From Fulvimarina manganoxydans (GTDB lineage: Bacteria > Pseudomonadota > Alphaproteobacteria > Rhizobiales > Rhizobiaceae): 64,000 nucleotides of DNA. Location: assembly GCF_900176465.1 (NCBI RefSeq), contig NZ_FWXR01000003.1:124001-188000 (forward strand), in the 5' to 3' direction. The position numbers and the translations under genes were made by a program. Within the stretch, counting starts at the first letter, position 1, and each line of letters begins with the position of its first letter. Shown in pieces: positions 16,762-26,768 of the stretch. Under the pieces are notes generated by a model that saw only the letters and a list, made by a program, of their open reading frames with translations, was not told where the DNA came from and did not search any database.

Positions 16762-16981
16762 GGCGATACGTCCTTGTTCGGCTTCGCAAGTCGCACGAAG
16801 ACGTGAGAGGAGCAAGTCGAGGCCGTAATACCACGCTGGACAAGCCGGAGCGGCCCCTTTCGCTCCCTTGACCCTTCTGGCTGCGGTTGCCTATCTCCTC
16901 TTTGGCACTGCGGGAGGGGTTTCGAACTCTTTGCCGCTGAGCGCGTTTTTGGGCCGAAGGACCGGCCGGAGAGGGAACGAG

Positions 16982-18160
16982 ATGGGCGATCGCAGCAGCT
17001 CTTTCCGGCGACAGGTCTATTTCTGGACCGGGACGCTCTTTCTCTGCGTGCTGCTCCTTTGGCTGTTCTCCAGCATTCTCCTGCCCTTCGTCCTGGGCAT
17101 GGTCGTGGCCTATCTTCTCGATCCGGTCGCGGACTGGTTCGAGCGGCGCGGATTCTCGAGGCTGATGGCGACGATCATCATTCTCTTCCTGTTCATCTCC
17201 AGCTTCGTCGCGGTCCTTCTGATCGTTGTGCCCGTCATATCGAGCCAGATCGCCAATTTTGCGCAAAGGGTGCCCGAATACCTCGATCGGCTTCAGGATC
17301 TCGCGGTCGCCGCCCGTTCCGGACCTCTGGCCTTCCTTTTCACCTCGGAAGAGTCGACGCTGGAACAGGACTTTGCGCAGCTTGTCTCCGACTCGTCGGC
17401 TCTTTTCACCTCCTTCCTGCAGCAAGTCTGGTCCTCCTCGCTCGCGGTCGTGAACTTCGTCTCGCTCTTCGTAGTGACGCCCGTCGTCGCCTTCTACATG
17501 CTCCTCGATTGGGACCATATGGTCGCCAAGGTAGACAGCTGGGTGCCGCGCCAGCATAAGACGACGGTGCGGCGCATCGCGCGCGACATGGATCGCTCCA
17601 TCGCCGGCTTCGTGCGCGGGCAGGGCAGCGTCTGCCTCATTCTCGGCACCTATTATGCCGTTGGGCTGACGCTCTTGGGGCTGAATTTCGGCCTATTGAT
17701 CGGGCTCTTCGCCGGGCTGATTTCCTTCATTCCCTATATCGGCTCGATGCTTGGTCTCGTCCTGTCCATCGGCGTTGCCCTCGTGCAGTTCTGGCCGGAC
17801 TGGCCCTGGATCGTCGGCGTCGCGGCCGTTTTCTTCTCTGGCCAGTTCTTCGAGGGTAACATTCTTCAGCCGAAACTCGTCGGCGCCTCCGTGGGGCTGC
17901 ATCCGGTCTGGCTGATGTTCGCGCTCTTTGCCTTCGGCGCGCTCTTTGGCTTCGTCGGGCTGCTCATCGCGGTACCGGCCTCGGCGGCGATCGGTGTGCT
18001 CGCCCGCTTCGGCCTGTCTCAATATCTCCAGAGCGAACTCTATAACGGCCAGGGCGGATCGAACGGCCGTCTGACCGCTACGCAACGCACTGAGCAGATC
18101 GAAGCCATGCCTGCCACGACGACCGATAAAGACGGTCAGGCGACGCGCGGTTCGCTTTGA
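16982..18160 (+). CDS. AI-2E/PerM family inner-membrane transporter
   Basis: A 392-aa polytopic protein; ATG at 16982 with GGAGAGGGA just upstream (an in-frame start at 16868 would add 38 residues lacking family features). Hydrophobic segments at about residues 12-60, a large soluble insert at about 95-180 typical of the family, then further helices including GLTLLGLNFGLLIGLFAGL, FIPYIGSMLGLVLSIGVAL and FFSGQFFEGNILQPKLVG, the characteristic C-terminal block. Substrates vary or are unknown in this family. The stop overlaps or abuts the hdaA start region, an arrangement often seen in Rhizobiales. Confidence 0.88.
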   Translation: MGDRSSSFRRQVYFWTGTLFLCVLLLWLFSSILLPFVLGMVVAYLLDPVADWFERRGFSRLMATIIILFLFISSFVAVLLIVVPVISSQIANFAQRVPEYLDRLQDLAVAARSGPLAFLFTSEESTLEQDFAQLVSDSSALFTSFLQQVWSSSLAVVNFVSLFVVTPVVAFYMLLDWDHMVAKVDSWVPRQHKTTVRRIARDMDRSIAGFVRGQGSVCLILGTYYAVGLTLLGLNFGLLIGLFAGLISFIPYIGSMLGLVLSIGVALVQFWPDWPWIVGVAAVFFSGQFFEGNILQPKLVGASVGLHPVWLMFALFAFGALFGFVGLLIAVPASAAIGVLARFGLSQYLQSELYNGQGGSNGRLTATQRTEQIEAMPATTTDKDGQATRGSL

Positions 18161-18171
18161 GCCAAGACGCG

Positions 18172-18834
18172 ATGCGACAACTTCCGCTCGACCTTCCGCC
18201 GATCGAATCGCTCTCTCGAGACGATCTCGTCGTGACCCGGTCCAACCAGATGGCCGTCGAGGCCATCGATCAATGGCCCCATTGGCGCCACAATGTGCTT
18301 CTGATCGTCGGGCCGGAGGGCGCCGGCAAAAGCCATCTGGCGCAGATTTGGGCGGATGCGGCCGGTGCGACGATGGTTCGTCCGCATGACGCAGGGCAGA
18401 TTGCGGGGGACGACGGTTTTCGGGCCGTTATCGACGATATCGATCGCACGGACCTGTCCGACGAAGAGCTGTTCGGCATCGTCAATGCCGCGCGGCTCGG
18501 CCGTGGTTGGCTTCTGGCGACTGCACGAACACCGCCCGGTGAATGGCGCGGGCGCCTTAAGGACCTGGTCTCGCGCCTCTCGGCTGCGGCCTTTGCCCGG
18601 CTCGATCCGCCGGACGATGCGCTTCTTTCGGCGCTCCTCGTCAAGCTCTTCGCCGATCGCCAGCTGGCCGTCGATCCGCAGACTGTCGACTATCTCGCGA
18701 CCCGGATCGAACGCTCGGCGGGCGCTGCGCGAAAGGTTGTGGCCGAGCTCGACCGCGCGGCACTCTCGGAGAAGCGCCGTATCACGCGACCCTTGGTGCG
18801 TCAGGTCTTGGGGATTGGCGAAGGGCAGACGTGA
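18172..18834 (+). CDS. hdaA: DnaA-related regulatory inactivator (HdaA-type)
   Basis: A 220-aa protein with the AAA+ fold of DnaA domain III but no DNA-binding domain IV. It opens with the clamp-binding-like QLPLDLP, the short motif by which Hda proteins bind the beta sliding clamp, followed by a Walker A GPEGAGKSHL, a Walker B-like IDDIDR and a sensor-type C-terminal lid. HdaA stimulates ATP hydrolysis by DnaA after initiation in alphaproteobacteria. I chose the ATG at 18172; a TTG at 18157, overlapping the permease stop, is an alternative giving five more residues. ppk follows 73 bp downstream. Confidence 0.85.
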   Translation: MRQLPLDLPPIESLSRDDLVVTRSNQMAVEAIDQWPHWRHNVLLIVGPEGAGKSHLAQIWADAAGATMVRPHDAGQIAGDDGFRAVIDDIDRTDLSDEELFGIVNAARLGRGWLLATARTPPGEWRGRLKDLVSRLSAAAFARLDPPDDALLSALLVKLFADRQLAVDPQTVDYLATRIERSAGAARKVVAELDRAALSEKRRITRPLVRQVLGIGEGQT

Positions 18835-18907
18835 GCGTCACAAAACGGTAGTCTGACCTCGTTACCTGCGCGGGTTGGAAACTTGGGCACAAGAAGGCGA
18901 AGCACCG

Positions 18908-21271
18908 ATGATGAACGAGACGGATCCGAACACGGTCGCAGCCGGCAGGGACCAGTCGAAGGTCGAGAATGAGACGCAGGCGGCGGACGCCAGCCAGGTC
19001 GAGGCCGATCTCGCCCCCCATCGCGAGCCGGAGGACGGCGAGCCGATCGATCGTCCATCCGATATCGAAGTGCTTCTGGAAAAAGCGGCCGAATCGGAGA
19101 TTGCCGCCGCCCCGGAGACCGTCGAAGGACTGCCGGAAATGCCGGCCGACCGCTACGTCAATCGGGAAATCTCCTGGCTGCAGTTCAATCGGCGCGTGCT
19201 GGAGGAATCGCAGAACCCGAACCATCCGATCCTGGAGCGCCTGCGGTTTCTCTCGATCTCGGCCGACAATCTCGACGAGTTCTTCATGGTCCGCGTCGCG
19301 GGCCTTGCCGGTCAGGTGCGCGAGAAGATCGCGGTTCGCTCGATGGATGGGCTCACCGCCCAAGAACAGCTCGACCGCATCCTGGCGGAAGTCCAGTTGC
19401 TTCAGGAGGAGCAGCAGGCCTCGCTCGCCGAACTCGTCAAATGCCTGCGCGACGAAAAGATCACCATCATCTCGGCCGGTGAGCTGAAGGGCGCCGACAG
19501 GGACTGGCTTCAAGGCCATTTCATCGAAACGATCTTCCCGGTTCTGACGCCGCTTTCGATCGATCCGGCCCATCCTTTCCCCTTCATCCCCAATCTCGGC
19601 TTCTCGATCGCCCTAGCCCTCGTGCGCGAACGCGACTCGGAGCGTATGAACGCGCTTCTGCGTCTGCCCCCGGCCTTGCAGCGCTTCGTCGAGATGCCGC
19701 GCGGGGCTGACGGGACCCATCGCTTCGTGCCGCTTGAAAGCGTCGTTGCCGCTTTCATCGGCAAGCTGTTCCCCGGCTACCGCGTCCGGGGTTCGGGCAC
19801 CTTCCGCATCATTCGCGATTCCGATATCGAGGTCGAGGAAGAGGCCGAAGATCTCGTCCGCCTGTTCGAATCGGCCTTGAAGCGCCGCCGCCGGGGCTCG
19901 GTCATCCGCATCGAATTTGATCACTCGATGCCCGAAGCCCTGCGCAACTTCGTGGCGGGCGAACTCGACGTGCCCGATAACCGTATCTCGGTCCTCGACG
20001 GCATGCTCGCCCTCGATTCCTTCTCGCAAATCTGCAAGGTCGACCGCGACGATCTGAAGTTCACGCCTTACATCCCGCGATTTCCCGAGCGCATTCGCGA
20101 ACACAATGGCGACTGCTTCGCGGCCATTCGGGAGAAGGACATCATCGTCCATCACCCTTATGAATCCTTTGACGTCGTCGTCCAATTCCTGAGGCAGGCG
20201 GCGCTCGACCCCAATGTGATTGCGATCAAGCAGACGCTGTATCGCACCTCGAACGACTCGCCGATCGTACGGGCCCTGATCGACGCGGCGGAAGCCGGCA
20301 AGTCGGTGACGGCCCTCGTCGAGTTGAAGGCACGCTTCGACGAGGAGGCCAATATCCGCTGGGCCCGCAATCTGGAGCGGGCGGGCGTTCAGGTGGTCTT
20401 CGGCTTCATCGAGAAGAAGACCCACGCCAAGCTGAGCCTCGTCGTGCGGCGCGAGGACGGCAAGCTCGTTAATTTCTGCCATCTCGGCACCGGCAACTAT
20501 CACCCGATCACGGCGAAGATCTACACCGATCTCAGCTACTTCACGGCCGACCCGGACATCGCCCATGACGTCCAGCTCGTCTTCAACTACATCACCGGTT
20601 ATGCCGAGCCGACCGATGTGAAGAAGCTCGCCGTCTCTCCACTGACCCTGCGCGACCGCATCCTGAAGCATATCGACCAGGAGATCGATCACGCTAGGGC
20701 GGGCCGTCCGGCGCAGATCTGGATGAAGATGAATTCGCTGGTCGACGCCAAGACGATCGACGCGCTCTATCGGGCGAGCCAGGCCGGCGTCGAGATCGAT
20801 CTCGTGGTGCGGGGCATCTGCTGCCTGAAGCCGCGCGTGCCGGGCCTGTCCGACAATATCCGCGTCAAATCGATCGTCGGGCGCTTCCTGGAGCACAGCC
20901 GCATCTATTGTTTCGGCAATGGGCACGGCCTGCCGTCGGAAGAGGCGATCGTCTATATCGGCTCGGCCGATCTGATGCCGCGCAACCTCGATCGGCGGGT
21001 GGAAACGCTCGTGCCCTTGACGACTCCCACCGTCCACAGTCAGGTGCTGTCGCAAATCATGCTGGGCAACATTCTGGACAATCAGCAAAGCTGGTCCCTG
21101 GCGTCCGACGGGACCTCGCGCCACATCACACCGAACGAAGGGGAACAGCCCTTCAACGCCCAGCGGTACTTCATGACCAATCCGAGCCTGTCGGGGCGCG
21201 GAAAAGCACTGAGGACGGATGCTCCAAAGCTCATCGCAAAACAAAAAGCCGAGCACGCACGATTCGATTGA
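18908..21271 (+). CDS. ppk1: Polyphosphate kinase 1
   Basis: Polymerises the gamma-phosphate of ATP into polyphosphate. 787 aa from the ATG at 18908. The first 85 residues are an acidic, probably disordered extension. The core begins at [18 protein letters not shown]. Catalytic histidine blocks are present: [15 protein letters not shown] (autophosphorylated His) and the second His in [31 protein letters not shown] and [15 protein letters not shown] are further family blocks. The 3' end overlaps the ppx start by 53 bp, so synthesis and breakdown of polyphosphate are co-expressed. Confidence 0.96.
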   Translation: MMNETDPNTVAAGRDQSKVENETQAADASQVEADLAPHREPEDGEPIDRPSDIEVLLEKAAESEIAAAPETVEGLPEMPADRYVNREISWLQFNRRVLEESQNPNHPILERLRFLSISADNLDEFFMVRVAGLAGQVREKIAVRSMDGLTAQEQLDRILAEVQLLQEEQQASLAELVKCLRDEKITIISAGELKGADRDWLQGHFIETIFPVLTPLSIDPAHPFPFIPNLGFSIALALVRERDSERMNALLRLPPALQRFVEMPRGADGTHRFVPLESVVAAFIGKLFPGYRVRGSGTFRIIRDSDIEVEEEAEDLVRLFESALKRRRRGSVIRIEFDHSMPEALRNFVAGELDVPDNRISVLDGMLALDSFSQICKVDRDDLKFTPYIPRFPERIREHNGDCFAAIREKDIIVHHPYESFDVVVQFLRQAALDPNVIAIKQTLYRTSNDSPIVRALIDAAEAGKSVTALVELKARFDEEANIRWARNLERAGVQVVFGFIEKKTHAKLSLVVRREDGKLVNFCHLGTGNYHPITAKIYTDLSYFTADPDIAHDVQLVFNYITGYAEPTDVKKLAVSPLTLRDRILKHIDQEIDHARAGRPAQIWMKMNSLVDAKTIDALYRASQAGVEIDLVVRGICCLKPRVPGLSDNIRVKSIVGRFLEHSRIYCFGNGHGLPSEEAIVYIGSADLMPRNLDRRVETLVPLTTPTVHSQVLSQIMLGNILDNQQSWSLASDGTSRHITPNEGEQPFNAQRYFMTNPSLSGRGKALRTDAPKLIAKQKAEHARFD

Positions 21272-22781
21272 GCCCTTGGGTCAGGGGCGAATCATCGGCC
21301 GCCGGCCCGTCGGCGTCGTCGATATCGGGTCGAATTCGGTCCGCCTCGTCATCTATGAGGGCAATAGCCGCGCCCTGACGGTCCTCTTCAACGAAAAGGT
21401 CCTGAGCGGGCTTGGAAAGGGCTTGGCTCAGACCAACCGGCTGGACGGGCAGGCGGTTTCCAGCGCCCTCAATGCCCTCAAGCGGTTCCGTCGCCTGGCC
21501 GACCAGGCCGGCGTCGAGGCGCTCTATCCGCTTGCCACCGCCGCGAGCCGCGAGGCCGTCAATGGCCCGGAATTTTTGAGCGCCGCCGAGGCGGCGATCG
21601 GCAGGCCGATCGCGATTCTGTCCGGCGAGGACGAGGCCCGTTATGCCGCCGAAGGCGTGATGAGCGGTTTCCACAAGCCCGACGGCATCGTCGGCGATCT
21701 CGGCGGTGGCAGTCTGGAACTGGTTGAGGTGGCCAATGGCCAACTCGGCCAGGGCCTGACCTTGCCGCTTGGCGGGCTTCGGCTTCGCGACATCGCCGGC
21801 GGCGACCTGAAACAGGCCCAGTCGGTCGCCGACAGCCATGTTGCGTCATCGGCTCTCGCGCGCCAGGGCACCGGCCGGCCTTTCTATGCGGTCGGTGGTA
21901 CCTGGCGCAATCTTGCCCGGCTCCACATGGAGCAGGCGGGTTATCCGCTGCATGTCATGCATGGTTACACGCTGGCCGCCGGCGGGTCGCTCGACAAGTT
22001 TCTCGACAGCGTCGTCTCCGGCGATCCCGACCGGTTGCCGGGCATCGCGGCGGTCTCGAAATCGCGCCGGGCGCTTCTCGCCTATGGCGCGGTGACGATG
22101 CGCAGCGTGATGAAATTCCTGAAGCCGAGTTCCATCGTTACCTCCGCGCTCGGTGTGCGTGAGGGCTATCTCCATTCGCTCCTGCCCGAGGAGGAGCGCG
22201 ATCTCGACCCCTTGATCGAAGCGGCGCGCGAGCTTGCGGTCTTGCGCTCGCGCTCGCCCGACCATGCCGAGGAACTTGTCACCTGGTCCACGCGGACATT
22301 CGAAGCCTTCGGGATCGTCGAGAGCGAGGAGGAGAAGCGTCTGCGGGCGGCCGCCTGCCTCCTCGCCGATATCGGCTGGCGGGCTCATCCCGATTATCGT
22401 GGGCGCCAATCGCTCTCGATCATCACCCATGCGGCCTTCCCGGCGATCGATCATCGGGGACGGGCCTATCTCGGCCTGACCAACTTCTTCCGCCACGAAG
22501 GGACGTTCGAGCAGACGCAGGTGCCGGACCTGGAGACCTTGGTCGACAGCCATCTCCTTGAGCGGGCGCGTATGCTCGGCTCGCTCTTCCGGGTGACCTA
22601 TCTTCTGACGGCGTCGATGCCGGGCGTTCTCGATCGCTTCCGCTGGGCGCAAGATCCTCGCGGCGGCTTTACGCTGGTCATTCCCGCCGAGCTCGGCGAT
22701 CTCATCGGAGAGCGGCCCGAAGGACGGCTGCAGCAATTTTCCAAGCTGGTTGGGCAGCCCCTACGCCTGGAAGCCCGTTGA
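21219..22781 (+). CDS. ppx: Exopolyphosphatase, Ppx/GppA family
   Basis: Releases phosphate from polyphosphate ends (and can act on pppGpp in this family). 520 aa. The actin-like ATPase-fold N-terminal half has the phosphate-1 motif [42 protein letters not shown] and the Rhizobiales-typical [13 protein letters not shown]; an HD-like helical C-terminal domain follows. The ATG at 21219 lies inside ppk, which makes translation coupled; a later start would remove only the polar N-terminal 25 residues. A GC-rich hairpin follows between it and convergent rnd. Confidence 0.92.
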   Translation: MLQSSSQNKKPSTHDSIEPLGQGRIIGRRPVGVVDIGSNSVRLVIYEGNSRALTVLFNEKVLSGLGKGLAQTNRLDGQAVSSALNALKRFRRLADQAGVEALYPLATAASREAVNGPEFLSAAEAAIGRPIAILSGEDEARYAAEGVMSGFHKPDGIVGDLGGGSLELVEVANGQLGQGLTLPLGGLRLRDIAGGDLKQAQSVADSHVASSALARQGTGRPFYAVGGTWRNLARLHMEQAGYPLHVMHGYTLAAGGSLDKFLDSVVSGDPDRLPGIAAVSKSRRALLAYGAVTMRSVMKFLKPSSIVTSALGVREGYLHSLLPEEERDLDPLIEAARELAVLRSRSPDHAEELVTWSTRTFEAFGIVESEEEKRLRAAACLLADIGWRAHPDYRGRQSLSIITHAAFPAIDHRGRAYLGLTNFFRHEGTFEQTQVPDLETLVDSHLLERARMLGSLFRVTYLLTASMPGVLDRFRWAQDPRGGFTLVIPAELGDLIGERPEGRLQQFSKLVGQPLRLEAR

Positions 22782-22812
22782 AGAACGGCCTTCGTCGCGA
22801 TGGACGTTGAAA

Positions 22813-22839
22813 CGGTGGCACCCGGAGCGGGTGCCACCG
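22813..22839. terminator. Hairpin between convergent ppx and rnd
   Basis: Perfect 12-bp stem CGGTGGCACCCG (22813-22824) / CGGGTGCCACCG (22828-22839) with a 3-nt loop, lying midway between the two stop codons. There is no T-run on either side, so it may be a weak bidirectional terminator or an mRNA 3'-end stabiliser. Confidence 0.5.
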
Positions 22840-22860
22840 CATTCGTAACGGTCATCGTCC

Positions 22861-24024
22861 TTAAAGGGCGATGATCTCGACGCGCTTGTTGCGATAAACG
22901 AGGGCGCTTTCGCCCTCCAACAGTTTCAAAGCGCGCGCCCCGAAAATGTCGCGGCGCCAGCCGGTCAGCGCCGCGATTTCTGCAGCCTCGCCTTTCGAAG
23001 CGAGCTTTTCCAGATCGTCCGAATTGGCGATCAGCTTGGCGGCGACGCCTTCCTCTTCCACGACAATCTTCAAGAGAACGCGGAGAAACTCGACGGCGGC
23101 CTGCGTGCCTTCGGGCAATTGGGGTGGCCGTGGAATCGCCGGCAGATCGGATTTCGGAACCGCATGCGCCTTTGCGACGGCGGCGAGGATCGCCCGGCCC
23201 GCCGCGCTGCGCTCGAACCCTTTCGGGATCGTGCGGAGGCGGGAGAGGGCCTGTTCATCGCGCGGCTGCTGCTGGGCGATCTCGTAGATCCCATCGTCTT
23301 TAAGGATCCGCCCGCGCGGTTTGTCCTGCTCGCGCGCCTCGCGTTCGCGCCAGGCGGCGATCTCTTTCATGATCTGCAATTCGATCGGCTTCTTGACCCG
23401 CAGCTTGAGCCGCCGCCAGGCGTCGTCCGGGTGGAGATCATAGGTCGCCGGGTCGGAGAGGACCGCCATCTCTTCGTCGAGCCAGCTGAGACGACCGGTC
23501 TTTTCCAACGTCTCTCGCAGGGACTTATAGACGTCGCGCAGATAGGTGACGTCGGCGAGCGCATAGACGAGTTGTTGATCGGACAGCGGGCGCCGGCGCC
23601 AATCGGTGAAGCGCGATGTCTTGTCGATCCGCCCGCTGGTCAGGCGTCCGACCAACTGGTCATAGGCGATCGACTCGCCGAAGCCGCAGACCATCGCCGC
23701 GACCTGGGTATCGAAGAGCGGGGCCGGGACGATGCCGCCGAGCCGATAGATGATCTCGATATCCTGACGGGCGGCGTGGAACACCTTGGTCACCGATGGA
23801 TCGCGCATCAAAGCGAAAAACGGCGCCAGCGACAGCCCGTCGGCCAGCGGATCGACAAGCGCCGTCGTGTCGTCCGATGCCAACTGAACAAGGCAGAGCT
23901 CGGGCCAGAAGGTCGTCTCCCGGATGAACTCCGTATCGACGGTGACATAATCGGACCGGGCGAGCGCCTCGCAGGCGCGCTCCAGCTCGGAGGTGCGCGT
24001 GATGACTTCCATGACTGGCTTCAT
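22861..24024 (-). CDS. rnd: Ribonuclease D
   Basis: A 3'-5' exonuclease that trims tRNA and other structured RNA 3' ends. 387 aa from the ATG at 24024 (a second ATG four codons on is possible). DEDD catalytic motifs are visible: VTVDTEFIRETTF (motif I, D and E), VFHAARQDIEIIYRL (motif II) and the Tyr-containing motif ALADVTYLRDVY (motif III). Residues about 210-290 form an HRDC domain. The gene is divergent from aspS and convergent with ppx. Confidence 0.93.
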   Translation of the reverse strand: MKPVMEVITRTSELERACEALARSDYVTVDTEFIRETTFWPELCLVQLASDDTTALVDPLADGLSLAPFFALMRDPSVTKVFHAARQDIEIIYRLGGIVPAPLFDTQVAAMVCGFGESIAYDQLVGRLTSGRIDKTSRFTDWRRRPLSDQQLVYALADVTYLRDVYKSLRETLEKTGRLSWLDEEMAVLSDPATYDLHPDDAWRRLKLRVKKPIELQIMKEIAAWREREAREQDKPRGRILKDDGIYEIAQQQPRDEQALSRLRTIPKGFERSAAGRAILAAVAKAHAVPKSDLPAIPRPPQLPEGTQAAVEFLRVLLKIVVEEEGVAAKLIANSDDLEKLASKGEAAEIAALTGWRRDIFGARALKLLEGESALVYRNKRVEIIAL

Positions 24025-24206
24025 AGCCCTGCCTGTCCCAAGGCGAAAGACGCGCGGGCGATCATCCCCGACAAAACTTGACAGACGGGAACGCCCATGC
24101 GCTTGTCCGCCGCGATTTTCCAGACCGATCGGGCTTCTCGCCGGCCTGCCTCGATAAGGGGCCCGCAGCCGGCAAAAGCGCCCGAAAACGCTTGAGAGAG
24201 AGTGAC

Positions 24207-25994
24207 ATGCACCGCTACCGCAGCCACAACTGCGCCGCCCTTCGTGCCGACAATGTCGGCGAGAGCGTTCGCCTGTCCGGCTGGGCGCACCGCATCCGCG
24301 ATCATGGCGGCCTGCTTTTCATCGATCTGCGCGACCATTTCGGCCTGACCCAGATCGTCGTCGATCCCGACTCGCCGGCCTTCAAGACGGCCGAGACGAT
24401 CCGCGGCGAGTGGGTGGTGCGCATCGATGGCGAGGTGAAGAAGCGCTCGGACGAGACGATCAACGCGAAGCTCCCGACCGGCGAGATCGAAATTTTCGCC
24501 CGCGAGATCGAAGTCCTGTCGCCGGCCAAGGAATTGCCGCTGCCGGTCTTCGGCGAGCCCGAATATCCGGAAGACATCCGCCTCAAATATCGCTTCCTCG
24601 ACCTGCGCCGCGAGACGCTGCACAAGAACATCATGAAGCGCACGCGCATCATCGCGAAGATCCGCGAATTGATGCAGAACGCCGCCTTCACCGAGTTTCA
24701 GACGCCGATCCTGACCGCATCCTCGCCCGAGGGCGCGCGCGACTTCCTTGTGCCTTCGCGCCTTCACAACGGCATGTTCTACGCGCTGCCCCAGGCGCCG
24801 CAGCAATATAAGCAGCTGTTGATGATGTCGGGCTTCGATCGCTATTTCCAGATCGCCCCCTGCTTCCGCGACGAGGATCCGCGCGCCGACCGCTTCTATG
24901 GCGAATTCTACCAGCTCGACGTGGAAATGAGCTTCGTCGAGCAGGACGAGATCTTCGAGACCATGGAGCCGGTCATTCGCGAGGTCTTCGAGACCTTCGC
25001 CGAGGGCAAGCCGGTCTCCGAGACCTTCCGGCGGATTCCTTATGCCGAATCCATGCGCAAATACGGCACCGACAAGCCGGATCTGCGCAATCCGATCGAG
25101 ATGCAGGCCGTCACCGAGCATTTCGCCGGCTCGGGCTTCAAGGTCTTCGCCAATATGATCGCGAGTGACGACAAGGTCGAGGTCTGGGCGATCCCGGCCA
25201 AGACCGGCGGCTCGCGCGCCTTCTGCGACCGGATGAATTCCTGGGCGCAAGGCGAAGGCCAGCCGGGACTCGGCTACATCTTCTGGCGCGAGGAGGGCGG
25301 CGTCATCTCCGGCGCCGGTCCGCTCGCCAAGAATATCGGCGAAGAGCGCACCGAGGCCGTCCGCACCCAGCTTGGCCTCGAGCCGGGCGATGCCTGCTTC
25401 TTCGTTGCTGGCCGCCCGGAAAAGTTCACGGCCTTTGCGGGCGCAGCCCGGGCCAGGGTCGGCGAGGAGCTGAACCTCACCGATCGCGACCGCTTCGAGC
25501 TTGCCTGGATCGTCGACTTCCCCTTTTTCGAATGGGACGAGGACAACAAGAAGGTCGAGTTCGCCCACAACCCCTTCTCGATGCCGCAGGGGGGTATGGA
25601 CGCGCTTGAGAACCAGGAGCCCTTGTCGATCAAGGCCTTTCAGTACGACATCGTCTGCAACGGCTATGAGATCGCCAGCGGCGGCATTCGCAACCAGCTG
25701 CCCGATGTGATGGTCAAGGCCTTCGAGATCGCCGGCTATTCCAAGGAGACGGTGGAAGAGCGTTTCGGCGGCCTCTATCGCGCCTTCCAATATGGCGCGC
25801 CACCCCATGGCGGCATGGCGGCGGGCATCGATCGGATCGTGATGCTTCTGTGCGGGGTGAAGAATCTGCGCGAGATCGCGCTCTTCCCCATGAACCAGCA
25901 GGCCTACGACCTGTTGATGGGCGCGCCGGCCGAAGCTTCGCCCGCGCAGCTGCGCGAGCTAGGACTTCGAGTCGCGCCCCAGGCGAAGGACTGA
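24207..25994 (+). CDS. aspS: Aspartyl-tRNA synthetase (bacterial type)
   Basis: Charges tRNA-Asp. 595 aa from the ATG at 24207, which is preceded by GAGAGAGAG; the upstream frame to 24078 is not family-like. Domain order is an OB-fold anticodon domain (residues 1-100, starting MHRYRSHNC), the class II catalytic core with motif 2 ([19 protein letters not shown]), the bacterial insertion (GAD) domain at about residues 285-415, and motif 3 ([14 protein letters not shown]). Whether it also charges tRNA-Asn depends on the presence of gatCAB and absence of asnS elsewhere. Confidence 0.97.
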   Translation: MHRYRSHNCAALRADNVGESVRLSGWAHRIRDHGGLLFIDLRDHFGLTQIVVDPDSPAFKTAETIRGEWVVRIDGEVKKRSDETINAKLPTGEIEIFAREIEVLSPAKELPLPVFGEPEYPEDIRLKYRFLDLRRETLHKNIMKRTRIIAKIRELMQNAAFTEFQTPILTASSPEGARDFLVPSRLHNGMFYALPQAPQQYKQLLMMSGFDRYFQIAPCFRDEDPRADRFYGEFYQLDVEMSFVEQDEIFETMEPVIREVFETFAEGKPVSETFRRIPYAESMRKYGTDKPDLRNPIEMQAVTEHFAGSGFKVFANMIASDDKVEVWAIPAKTGGSRAFCDRMNSWAQGEGQPGLGYIFWREEGGVISGAGPLAKNIGEERTEAVRTQLGLEPGDACFFVAGRPEKFTAFAGAARARVGEELNLTDRDRFELAWIVDFPFFEWDEDNKKVEFAHNPFSMPQGGMDALENQEPLSIKAFQYDIVCNGYEIASGGIRNQLPDVMVKAFEIAGYSKETVEERFGGLYRAFQYGAPPHGGMAAGIDRIVMLLCGVKNLREIALFPMNQQAYDLLMGAPAEASPAQLRELGLRVAPQAKD

Positions 25995-26069
25995 TCGCAC
26001 GCTTCGAAGGCCGGCCGGGCGCTTTTTGCGTCGGTCAGCCTTCGATCGATGGATTTACGGGCCTAGTTC

Positions 26070-26624
26070 CTAGTTCCGCGCGGCGCCAGCGTTCGGCGCC
26101 GTGCCGCTGTCGGCTTCGCCGAAATCGAAGGTTTCGACCGCTTCCCACGGACCGCCGCGATAGCGCCATAGGAGGAGGCCGCAGGCCTCGAAGCCGAACG
26201 GCTCGAAATCTGCATCCATCCGCTCGAACAGGCTTTCGGCGCGCTCCGGCTTCACCTTGTTCTGGATCGTCACATGCGGTTTGAAGCGCTGACGGTCCTG
26301 GGTCGTCAGCCAGTCGAACCAGTCGCTTGCCAGATCGGTGCGAAGACGCTCGAGGTGGGGGCATTCGACGGTGAAAGCAACGCCTTTGCCGAGAAGTCTG
26401 AGGCCCGACACGCGGCAGGAAAAGACTTCCTCTTCGCTTGCGAGCGAGCGCAGATGATCCGTGATCTCCTCGATCCGCTCGGCCGGAAGATGATGGAACA
26501 GCGTCAGATGGGCCGGGATGAGATTCAATTCGGAGGGAAAATGCTCCCGCCGAAGCGCGTCGAAGCGCTCGAACGCTTCGGGATCGAAAAGGAGCGTCAG
26601 AATCAGCGGCGCGTCATCGGTCAT
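26070..26624 (-). CDS. 2H phosphoesterase (2'-5' RNA ligase/cyclic phosphodiesterase-like)
   Basis: A 184-aa cytoplasmic protein with the two H-x-T motifs that define the 2H superfamily: PAHLTLF (about residues 38-44) and KPHVTIQNK (about 115-123), about 75 residues apart as expected. Relatives open cyclic phosphates or join RNA ends; the specific substrate cannot be told. It sits between aspS (convergent) and an exported protein on the same strand. Confidence 0.85.
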   Translation of the reverse strand: MTDDAPLILTLLFDPEAFERFDALRREHFPSELNLIPAHLTLFHHLPAERIEEITDHLRSLASEEEVFSCRVSGLRLLGKGVAFTVECPHLERLRTDLASDWFDWLTTQDRQRFKPHVTIQNKVKPERAESLFERMDADFEPFGFEACGLLLWRYRGGPWEAVETFDFGEADSGTAPNAGAARN

Positions 26625-26722
26625 CGGCGGCTCCTGACGGTCAATTGCGCGTGGGCGATCCGACAGGGGTGGCCAAACTGTCGCGCGCCATGCGTCTCAG
26701 GCAAATGGACATCAATGAAGGG

Positions 26723-26758
26723 CCGGCCGGCACCCTCTTTGGAGCGAGTGCCGGCCGG
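26723..26758 (-). terminator. Hairpin after the exported-protein gene
   Basis: An 11-bp stem CCGGCCGGCAC (26723-26733) / GTGCCGGCCGG (26748-26758) lies 11 bp beyond the stop of the minus-strand gene that ends at 26769. On the minus strand it is followed by a modest pyrimidine-rich tract (CCCTTCATT), so termination is plausible but not textbook. Confidence 0.5.
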
Positions 26759-26768
26759 ATCGGATTGA

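Noticed and set aside
19613-21256. Minus-strand open frame of 547 codons opposite ppk1
   Set aside because: Antisense shadow of a high-GC gene; glmS- and ppk-type genes always show these.
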